Positions 1 to 5,910 of a stretch of DNA of 7,449 bases are shown here, piece by piece (positions within the stretch are counted from its first letter, which is position 1; each line of letters begins with the position of its first letter). Source of the stretch: Lachnospiraceae bacterium (lineage in GTDB: Bacteria; Bacillota; Clostridia; Lachnospirales; Lachnospiraceae); the NCBI GenBank assembly GCA_022790905.1, contig JAAVYC010000251.1:1-7449 (forward strand). The letters run 5' to 3'. The position numbers were made by a program, and so were the translations under genes. The notes below the pieces were generated by a model. It had not been told where the DNA came from. It was given only the letters and a program-made list of their open reading frames with translations, and made no database searches.

Positions 1-1129
1 CAGCATAGGAAGTATCCAGATCTATATTGAAAAAATTAGCTTTTGCATTTACATGAATACTTGGCTGAGCGATAAACGGGCTGAAGAAAACTTTTGCTTT
101 CTCGATCGGTACGCTCTCGATCAATTCATCGAGTATTTTGTAAAAGGAACCTCCGCGCTCCTGTGCCTCTAGTTTTGCCGTCCCGCCTAAAACCTGGGTA
201 AACCACTCATAATTAGAGCTAGATGCTCCTGTACAGGAGATATTCAAATATTCTCCCTTTCGCAGATACGGCATATTGAAAGATATGCCCGGCACAATTT
301 TGTCTGAATGAGTCTCATTGATACACCAAGATCCGGCAACCGCCGTATAAATGTCTTCCCCAGTTCCTCCTGCTCCAACTAAGCTTGCTAAGATATCCAT
401 CATTCCTGCCGCCACCGGAGTTCCCTTTGCAAGTCCAGTCAGTCTCGCCGCTTCTTCTGTGACGGTTCCGACAATCTCTGTCGCATCCGCTGCTAGTTTT
501 GGAAGTGCATCCGTCAATTCCGAAATTCCATAGAGTTCCATTAACTCCGTCGAATATTCCATCGTACACACATCTACCATGCATGAACCGCCAAGACAGT
601 TTAGATCCGCTGCAAAAACACTGGTCAAACGATACATGATATAATCTTTGAACGTTAAAATTCCGCCGATTTTATCATAGACTTCTCTCTCATGCTCTTT
701 GTACCATCTCAGAATCGGTCCCGGTTCTCCCGCAAACAGCTCCCCTTTTACGATATCATTGATTTTATCATAGCTTCCCTCTTTTTTATACAGGGCAATA
801 ATATCATTTGCGCGATAATCCTGTGAAAAACAGCCAGGAGCGATAGAATTTCCTTCTTTATCTAAAAATACGACTCCATTTCCAAACGATGTCACTCCGA
901 TTCCGGCAATCTCTTCCGCGTCAATTCCCGCCTCTTGAATTGCTTTTTTGATACAAACCTGAACCAATTTCCACAATTCATCGACGTCAAACTCTTCAAA
1001 TCCTTCTGCCCTTCTCTCAAAATGCATACTCGGTGTCGAAGATTCAGATACTACATTTCCGTTAAAATCAAAAATTACAGCTTTGCTGGATGTATGACCA
1101 GCATCAATCCCCATTAAATATTTCTTCAT
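1..1129 (-). CDS. FGGY-family carbohydrate kinase (xylulokinase / L-xylulokinase-like), C-terminus off the left edge
   Basis: Predicted cytosolic ATP-dependent sugar kinase that phosphorylates a pentulose or related sugar on entry into catabolism. The frame is open from ATG at 1129 to the window edge (376 residues; family members are usually about 500, so roughly a quarter is missing). The N-terminus MKKYLMGIDAGHTSSK carries the actin-like phosphate-1 loop with Asp9. The FGGY_N domain runs to about residue 245. GTPVAAGMMDILAS holds the probable catalytic base Asp245, followed by a glycine-rich stretch (GAGGTGED) and AVAGSW at 263-268 opening the C-terminal domain. Segments such as ILRWYKEHE and FKDYIMYRLT resemble the L-xylulokinase (LyxK) branch from memory, but the substrate cannot be settled from sequence. 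The start is supported by an AGGAGGT ribosome binding site 8 nt upstream. The likely promoter is at 1364-1392, with a terminator hairpin inside the leader. Any sugar transporter or isomerase partners would lie left of the window. Confidence 0.9.
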   Translation of the reverse strand, partial: MKKYLMGIDAGHTSSKAVIFDFNGNVVSESSTPSMHFERRAEGFEEFDVDELWKLVQVCIKKAIQEAGIDAEEIAGIGVTSFGNGVVFLDKEGNSIAPGCFSQDYRANDIIALYKKEGSYDKINDIVKGELFAGEPGPILRWYKEHEREVYDKIGGILTFKDYIMYRLTSVFAADLNCLGGSCMVDVCTMEYSTELMELYGISELTDALPKLAADATEIVGTVTEEAARLTGLAKGTPVAAGMMDILASLVGAGGTGEDIYTAVAGSWCINETHSDKIVPGISFNMPYLRKGEYLNISCTGASSSNYEWFTQVLGGTAKLEAQERGGSFYKILDELIESVPIEKAKVFFSPFIAQPSIHVNAKANFFNIDLDTSYA

Positions 1130-1137
1130 AGTATATT

Positions 1138-1144
1138 ACCTCCT
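1138..1144 (-). promoter_or_regulatory. Ribosome binding site of the FGGY kinase
   Basis: On the minus strand this reads AGGAGGT, close to a perfect anti-16S match, 8 nt before the ATG at 1129. It fixes the kinase start and implies efficient translation once the leader is transcribed through. Confidence 0.85.
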
Positions 1145-1273
1145 CTTATACTTTCTTTTTAAAACCCGACAATTTTACTTTTTTCAATGTTAGTGATCCC
1201 TATTCCTCCTCCCTTTTTCGTACATTACATGAATTTGCACATCACTTTTATTATATAAGATTTCCTATATAAC

Positions 1274-1304
1274 AAAAAACGCCTAGGAAAAATTTTCCTA
1301 GACG
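1274..1304 (-). terminator. Intrinsic terminator in the kinase leader (possible attenuator)
   Basis: Read on the minus strand, the arms CGTCTAGGAAAA and TTTTCCTAGGCG form a stem of about 11-12 pairs with one U-G wobble and a minimal loop. TTTTTTG follows immediately (the A-run at 1274-1279 on the plus strand). That is a canonical Rho-independent terminator for leftward transcription; on the plus strand no T-run follows. It lies downstream of the strong leftward promoter at 1364-1392 and upstream of the kinase start at 1129, with no convincing gene between promoter and hairpin. It may therefore be a conditional terminator, the 3' end of a short RNA of about 80 nt, or a palindromic operator that resembles a terminator. 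The hairpin is directly visible; its role is inferred. Confidence 0.7.
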
Positions 1305-1363
1305 AATAGCTCTCAAAATTCATCCATGTCTATTTTGTTGTAAATATATCTTTTAATGAATTT

Positions 1364-1392
1364 ATCATAGCAAGTCTTTTCTATTTTGTCAA
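1364..1392 (-). promoter_or_regulatory. Consensus sigma-A promoter, leftward, for the kinase transcript
   Basis: On the minus strand, a perfect -35 TTGACA (1392-1387) is followed by a 17-bp spacer and a -10 TATGAT (1369-1364), preceded by TGC as an extended -10. The predicted transcription start is near 1357, giving a leader of about 230 nt before the kinase ATG, with the terminator hairpin inside it. A weaker alternative -10 (TATAAT, 1255-1250) lies below the hairpin but has only a poor -35 (TTTTTG) at 17 bp. Confidence 0.75.
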
Positions 1393-1417
1393 CTCTCTTC
1401 CGTAGATTTTCTATTTT
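1377..1417. repeat. Pair of 11-bp direct repeats between divergent promoters
   Basis: TTTTCTATTTT occurs exactly at 1377-1387 and again at 1407-1417, 30 bp apart start to start, about three helical turns. The first copy spans the spacer and touches the leftward -35; the second abuts the rightward -35 at 1418. This geometry would place two same-face sites between the promoters. The region is AT-rich, so chance repetition is possible; no known operator consensus is recognised. Confidence 0.45.
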
Positions 1418-1446
1418 TTGACACCCTGCGCGGCATATGCTAAAAT
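1418..1446 (+). promoter_or_regulatory. Consensus sigma-A promoter, rightward, for the PHP phosphatase
   Basis: A perfect -35 TTGACA (1418-1423), a 17-bp spacer and -10 TAAAAT (1441-1446), preceded by TGC as an extended -10. The predicted start is near 1453, giving a 5' UTR of about 57 nt. It lies back-to-back with the leftward promoter; the two -35 hexamers are separated by 25 bp. Confidence 0.8.
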
Positions 1447-1497
1447 AATGCGGAAATAACATATGAATTTTATAAATACCTGATAAAAACATCAACG

Positions 1498-1504
1498 AAA
1501 GGAG
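1498..1504 (+). promoter_or_regulatory. Ribosome binding site of the PHP phosphatase
   Basis: AAAGGAG, 5 nt before the ATG at 1510, supports that start codon. Confidence 0.8.
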
Positions 1505-1509
1505 TTTTT

Positions 1510-2328
1510 ATGCTTTGGGATACACATATACATACCTGTCACTCCGTTGACAGTACAGCAGATCTGGAAGAAACGATTCTTTCTGCCATCCAATACGGAT
1601 TGGAGGGAATCTGTATCACAGATCACGTCGACTACGATCATCCAAAATGTGCGCTAAAGAAAAACAAGCCGGAAGAATTTGTACTCAATACGGCAAACCA
1701 GAACAGAGAACTTTTGCCTTTAAAGGAAAAATATCAGGATCAGATTCAGATTTTCACCGGAACAGAAATCGGCTTACAGACACATGTTGTCGATGAAAAC
1801 GTGAACTATATTGCAAAAAATGATTTTGATTTTATTATCGCTTCTTCCCATGCTGTCCATGGTTTTGATCCGTGTTCCAAACCATATTTTGAGGGCAAAA
1901 CGGAAGAGAACGCTTACCGCGAATATTTTGAATGTATTCTGGAAAACATTACTGTCTTTGATGATTTTGACATCTATGGCCATATTGATTATATTGTGCG
2001 CTATGATCCAAACAGAAACGCCAATTACACTTATCAAAAATATGCAGATCTCATCGATGAAATCTACATTCAGCTGATTCAGAAAGGAAAAGGAATCGAA
2101 CTCAACACCGCCGGATTAAAATACGGTCTCGGACATCCTCATCCAACGGAGGACGCTTTAAAACGCTACCGGGAACTGGGCGGCGAGATTATTACGATTG
2201 GTTCCGATGCACATATACCGGAGCATGTCGGTTACGATTTTCATCTTGTACCAGATTATCTAAAGAATGCCGGTTTCCGGTATTATACGGTATTTGAGAA
2301 CAGAAAGCCGAGGATGAAAAAACTGTAA
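1510..2328 (+). CDS. PHP-family phosphoesterase, histidinol-phosphatase (HisJ family) type
   Basis: A complete 272-residue protein, close to the usual length of HisJ/HisK-type histidinol-phosphatases (about 270). The family hydrolyses L-histidinol phosphate to histidinol, the penultimate step of histidine synthesis, using a cluster of metal ions in a cytosolic PHP barrel. Metal-ligand motifs are visible in order: HIH (His6, His8), TDH (Asp38-His39), GTEIG (Glu86), SSH (His114), GHID (His158) and GSDAH (Asp233, His235), so the active site looks intact. No other his genes are nearby, and the gene has its own promoter and terminator, so it appears monocistronic. PHP proteins of this length can act on other phosphate esters; the family is secure, the substrate is inferred. 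Confidence 0.87.
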   Translation: MLWDTHIHTCHSVDSTADLEETILSAIQYGLEGICITDHVDYDHPKCALKKNKPEEFVLNTANQNRELLPLKEKYQDQIQIFTGTEIGLQTHVVDENVNYIAKNDFDFIIASSHAVHGFDPCSKPYFEGKTEENAYREYFECILENITVFDDFDIYGHIDYIVRYDPNRNANYTYQKYADLIDEIYIQLIQKGKGIELNTAGLKYGLGHPHPTEDALKRYRELGGEIITIGSDAHIPEHVGYDFHLVPDYLKNAGFRYYTVFENRKPRMKKL

Positions 2329-2340
2329 CCTATTTTAAAA

Positions 2341-2382
2341 ACAGAGCCACTGATCTTTTTTTGATCGTTGGCTCTGTTTTTT
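2341..2382. terminator. Bidirectional intrinsic terminator between convergent genes
   Basis: Arms 2341-2355 and 2363-2377 pair over nine bases (ACAGAGCCA with TGGCTCTGT), then a 2x2 mismatch, then GATC/GATC, closing on a T-only loop. A T-run (2377-2382) follows on the plus strand and an A-run (2337-2341) precedes it, so a U-run also follows when read on the minus strand. It ends the phosphatase transcript (stop at 2328) and probably the LRR transcript arriving from the right (stop at 2407). Confidence 0.85.
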
Positions 2383-2406
2383 CAATCTTCTTTTTGATAA
2401 TACTAC

Positions 2407-3168
2407 TTACTTCTTGATCTTTCCACTCTTTTTCACACTACTCCATTTACTATAGAGCATTGTCTTTCCAACCTTCTTATAACTGCGCATTCTTACATAA
2501 TATCTCTTTCCCGCTTTCAGCTTCTTGAAAGTATATGCCGTCTTGGATACTTTCAAATTTTTGACATTCTTAACGTTCTTTTTGAACTTCTTATCCGTGC
2601 TGATCTGTACCTGATATCCCGTCGCCCGTTTGTCTTTGGCCCATTTTGCCGTCAGTTTCTTTCCTCTGGACACGCCTACGGATTTCACCGCCGGTTTCTT
2701 CGGGCTGACTTTGACCGTGATTTTTACGGAATCGGAACCCGCTTTGACAGTGACATAGGCGATTCCCGTTCCCTTAATCGTCACTTTTCCGCTTTTGTCC
2801 ACCGAAGCGATCTTACTCGAAGAACTCTTGTAGGTCAGTTTTTTACTTGCCTTTACGCCCAGTTTAAATGGTTTCGCTCCATATGCCACACTATAAGTCT
2901 TTTTATTACAGATAATCCCCGGTTTTGTGCCGTCTTTATTGGTAATGTTAAAGGTCATGGACACACTACCCTTATAATTGCCTTTTCCCGTTGCCGTCGC
3001 CTTGGCTTTTCCAGGCTTAATGTTGTTGCTGTAAGAGACTGTGTAATCGGTATTGCGAACCAGTCTCTTTCCATTTAGTGTTACAGTTACCGCCGGAGTC
3101 TTGGCCTTTCCGTCATAGATATAATTATTTTTCTCTAAAGATATCGCTGCCTTAGAAATATCTGTCTT
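2407..3168 (-). repeat. Conserved C-terminal module, copy 1 of a long direct repeat
   Basis: Encodes residues 654-906 of the 906-aa LRR protein. It aligns with the 3' end of the upstream gene (5161-5910), offset by 2754 bp at the stop codon and 2742 bp at the start of the module because of one 12-bp indel in the linker between the first two tail domains. By hand I count 22 substitutions over roughly 240 aligned residues outside that linker, about 90% identity. DNA similarity is also high. Confidence 0.85.
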
Positions 3169-5127
3169 TCCCGAAACATTCTGGGAAGAATCGTCGCCTG
3201 TGATGGTCACGAATGCGATTCCATTTTCTTTGGCATAGGTCTCCGCCGTCGTTCCGGCGTAGCCATGGATGACCAGATTCGGAATAAATTCCACGCTTCC
3301 CTCCTCGCCCGCATCGCATTGGAATGCCGTTGTATTGATGTACGTTACACTGCCCGGTATCGTGATATCTTTCAGATTATGACAGTTATAAAATGTTCTG
3401 TCACCGATTGATTTTACGCTTTTTGGAACGGTAATGCTGTTAAGACCGCCGCAGTTAAAAAACGCCTCTTTCTCAATATGCGTTACACCCTCCGGAATCG
3501 TTGTCTTTTCACAACCGGCAATCAGACAATATTTATTATAAGCTTCTTTATATATAATCGCATTACAATTGTCCCTGCTGTCATACCTTGTATTTCCTTT
3601 CTCTACCTGTATGCTTGTCAGATTATTGCAGCCCGTAACCGGGTTGCCACCGATACTTGTCACTCCCTTTGGAATCACAATGCTTTTTATATTACATCCA
3701 TTAAACGCTCTTTCTCCAATCGCTATTACACTATCCGGAATTTTTATCTCACCTAAACTACTGCAGCCGGAAAACGCTTCCGTTGAGATATGGGTTATAC
3801 ATTCCGGAATTTCTATCTCGGTCAGGCTGCTGCAATCTTTAAATACTCTTGTATCAATTAAGTTGTTGCCATTTTTTGGAATCGCTATACGTTTTAATTT
3901 GCTGCAACCGGAAAATACTTCGGATAAAATTCTGGTGTTCTCCGGTATCTGCACTGTCTCTAAATTAATGCAGTCTTTAAACGCCTCATCCCCTATCACT
4001 CCCGTTCCTTCCGGAATAATAACATTTCTTAAATTGCGGCTTCCTGAAAACGCACCCGATCCAATCTGCGTTATTCCCTCCGGAATCGTTGTATTACCGC
4101 AGCCGGCAATCAAAATGTTAGATTCATTACTGATAATTGCATTAACATTACTTCCGTCCGTAACATTTGGATTCGCACTACTACGGTACCATTGATTTTC
4201 ATCATCCACTTCGATACGTGCCAGACTGCAACAACCGGAAAATGCCCAAAAATCAATCAATTTTACATTTTTGGGAACCCGGATGCTACTCAGACTACTG
4301 CAATCTTTAAACGCTCTCTGGCCAAATCTCGTTAAATTTTCAGGAAATGTAATGCTTTTTAAACTGCTGCAACCTTCAAATGTTCCGTCCGAAATAAAAG
4401 TAACAAAACTCGGAAGAGTGATACTGATCAAGCCGGTACAATTCTTAAATGCTTCACGCCCGATTTCCGTCACACTTTCCGGAATCCGAATATCTGTCAA
4501 ACCACTGCAGCCCTCAAATGCATACGTCGTGATCACCTTTACACTCTCCGGAATTGTTGTGGTCTTACAGCCAAGGACAAGACAGTCATTGCTTTTTTGG
4601 ATCACGGCATTATAATTTTTGCTTTCATAAGTTGTATTTCCTTCCTCTACCTGTATCTCTGCCAGCCCGGCGCAATTTGCAAATGTCGATCCACCTATAT
4701 TTTCCACGTTTTTCGGAATTGTAATACTTTTTAAACTGCTACAGCCGGAAAATGCATAACCTCCCATCTCTTCTAAGCTTTCCGGAAAATTTATATTTTC
4801 CAGACTGCTGCAACCGGAAAATGCCCCGCTCGCAATACGCACTATGCCTTCCGGAAAGTCTACCTTTTTCAAATTGCTATGGCCGGCAAACGCATCGTAA
4901 TCAATATACAGCACTTTTTTTCCTTCTATTTCACCCGGGATTTCAACACTCTCTGCATTTCCGGTATATTTCGTAATGCTTATCGTAACGCTGCTGATAT
5001 TCTGATATTGATAATCTCCCCATTGGTAAGTCTGCGCTGCCTGAACTTTCATTTCGTATATTGGTATGCCTGTCACTACTAATAAAAATGTCAAAATCCC
5101 CGCTAACAAACGTTTTCTTTCTTTCAT
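2407..5127 (-). CDS. Secreted BspA-like leucine-rich repeat protein with Ig-like, Big_2-like and FN3-like tail
   Basis: A complete 906-residue exported protein of unknown target; BspA-type LRR proteins are usually surface or secreted adhesion or host-interaction factors. A signal peptide spans about residues 1-30 (basic MKERKR, hydrophobic core, probable cleavage after VQA). About 19 repeats of the LRR_5 type (AFxGCSSLxxIxIPxxVxxI, about 23 residues) cover roughly 65-620. They are interrupted by three islands near 155-192, 301-350 and 505-548 with the pattern NxxYxS...NAxI...GCxxTTIP. A terminal cap (GYAGTTAETYAKENG) follows near 625. The tail has an Ig-like domain with YDGKAKTPAV (654-729), a Big_2-like domain with SSSSKIASVD (735-807) and a lysine-rich FN3-like domain (808-906). 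There is no LPXTG or C-terminal membrane helix. The start is supported by AAGGGA about 7 nt upstream. It lies 33 bp downstream of its paralog and is probably co-transcribed with it. Confidence 0.9.
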   Translation of the reverse strand: MKERKRLLAGILTFLLVVTGIPIYEMKVQAAQTYQWGDYQYQNISSVTISITKYTGNAESVEIPGEIEGKKVLYIDYDAFAGHSNLKKVDFPEGIVRIASGAFSGCSSLENINFPESLEEMGGYAFSGCSSLKSITIPKNVENIGGSTFANCAGLAEIQVEEGNTTYESKNYNAVIQKSNDCLVLGCKTTTIPESVKVITTYAFEGCSGLTDIRIPESVTEIGREAFKNCTGLISITLPSFVTFISDGTFEGCSSLKSITFPENLTRFGQRAFKDCSSLSSIRVPKNVKLIDFWAFSGCCSLARIEVDDENQWYRSSANPNVTDGSNVNAIISNESNILIAGCGNTTIPEGITQIGSGAFSGSRNLRNVIIPEGTGVIGDEAFKDCINLETVQIPENTRILSEVFSGCSKLKRIAIPKNGNNLIDTRVFKDCSSLTEIEIPECITHISTEAFSGCSSLGEIKIPDSVIAIGERAFNGCNIKSIVIPKGVTSIGGNPVTGCNNLTSIQVEKGNTRYDSRDNCNAIIYKEAYNKYCLIAGCEKTTIPEGVTHIEKEAFFNCGGLNSITVPKSVKSIGDRTFYNCHNLKDITIPGSVTYINTTAFQCDAGEEGSVEFIPNLVIHGYAGTTAETYAKENGIAFVTITGDDSSQNVSGKTDISKAAISLEKNNYIYDGKAKTPAVTVTLNGKRLVRNTDYTVSYSNNIKPGKAKATATGKGNYKGSVSMTFNITNKDGTKPGIICNKKTYSVAYGAKPFKLGVKASKKLTYKSSSSKIASVDKSGKVTIKGTGIAYVTVKAGSDSVKITVKVSPKKPAVKSVGVSRGKKLTAKWAKDKRATGYQVQISTDKKFKKNVKNVKNLKVSKTAYTFKKLKAGKRYYVRMRSYKKVGKTMLYSKWSSVKKSGKIKK

Positions 5128-5134
5128 TTTTTCT

Positions 5135-5140
5135 TCCCTT
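5135..5140 (-). promoter_or_regulatory. Ribosome binding site of the 906-aa LRR protein
   Basis: Reads AAGGGA on the minus strand, 7 nt before the ATG at 5127, inside the 33-bp gap between the two LRR genes. No promoter or terminator is visible in the gap, which fits co-transcription. Confidence 0.6.
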
Positions 5141-5160
5141 CTCTTCCGATACCTGCCTGC

Positions 5161-5910
5161 TTATTTTTTTATTTTTCCACTCTGTTTCACACTGCTCCAT
5201 TTGCTGTAGAGCATTGTTTTGCCGGATTTTTTATAACTGCGCATTCTCACATAATACCTCTTTCCCGCTTTCAACTTTTTAAAAGTATACGCCGTCTTAG
5301 AAACTTTCAGATTAGAAGATTTCTTAACGTTCTTTTTGAACTTTTTATCCGTGCTGACTTGTACCTGATATCCCGTCGCCCGTTTGTCTTTGACCCATTT
5401 TGCCGTTAATTTCTTTCCTTTGGAGACGCCTACGGATTTCATCGCCGGTTTCTTCGGGCTGACTTTGACCGTGATCTTTACGGAATCGGAGCCCGCTTTG
5501 ACAGTGATATAGGCGATTCCTGTTCCCTTGATTGTCACCTTTCCGTTTTTGTCCACCGAGGCAATCTTGCTTGAAGAACTCTTGTAAGTCAGCTTGTTAT
5601 CCGCTTTTACGCTCAGTTTGAATGGTTTCGCTCCATATGCCACACTATAAGTCTTTTTATTACAGGTAATGCTTTGCTTTCTGGTAATATTGAAAGTCTT
5701 AGACACACTGCCCTTATATTTGCCTTTGCCTGTTGCTGTTGCTTTCGCGGCTCCCGGCTTGACGTTGTTGCTGTAAGAAACCGTGTAATCAGTGTTGCGA
5801 ACCAATTTCTTTCCATTCAGTGTTACGGTTACCGCTGGAGTCTTGGCTTTTCCATCATAAGTGTAATTATTTTTTTCTAATGCTATAGCTGCCTTGGAAA
5901 TATCCACTTT
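5161..5910 (-). repeat. Conserved C-terminal module, copy 2 of a long direct repeat
   Basis: Encodes the Ig-like, Big_2-like and FN3-like tail of the upstream LRR protein and is the partner of 2407-3168. The linker between the first and second tail domains is four residues shorter here (RKQS-type instead of NKDGTKPG-type). Similarity continues more weakly through the terminal LRR cap (GYSGTTAETYAKENG). Confidence 0.85.

Noticed and set aside
315..584. 89-codon minus-strand ORF and a 60-codon plus-strand ORF inside the kinase
   Set aside because: Both lie in other frames of the intact kinase reading frame, which has the conserved motifs.
1146..1187. 13-codon leader peptide (TTG start, MKKVKLSGFKKKV) just before the kinase ribosome binding site, with a GGAGGAGG-like tract upstream
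   Set aside because: The purine-rich tract is about 17 nt from the TTG, too far for initiation, and the peptide shows no run of regulatory codons.
1313..1327. Four-codon ORF (MDEF) in the kinase leader
   Set aside because: It has no ribosome binding site and its length is expected by chance.
1313..1495. 60-codon minus-strand ORF ending just before the leader terminator
   Set aside because: It starts at TTG with an ATG next, has no ribosome binding site, overlaps both divergent promoters, and begins upstream of the predicted leftward transcription start. It resembles no family I know.
3478..4976. Long plus-strand ORFs opposite the LRR region (for example 3569-4195), and similar ones at 5674-7303
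   Set aside because: They are antisense shadows of the repetitive LRR codons, giving repeated LLQPxNA-like strings, with no ribosome binding sites or family resemblance.
2407..5160. The two LRR genes as a single gene split by a stop codon
   Set aside because: The downstream gene has its own signal peptide and ribosome binding site, and both genes carry a complete tail, so they are separate tandem genes.
4943..5200. 85-codon minus-strand ORF bridging the gap between the LRR genes
   Set aside because: It is out of frame within two well-supported genes and has low-complexity charged content; a shadow.
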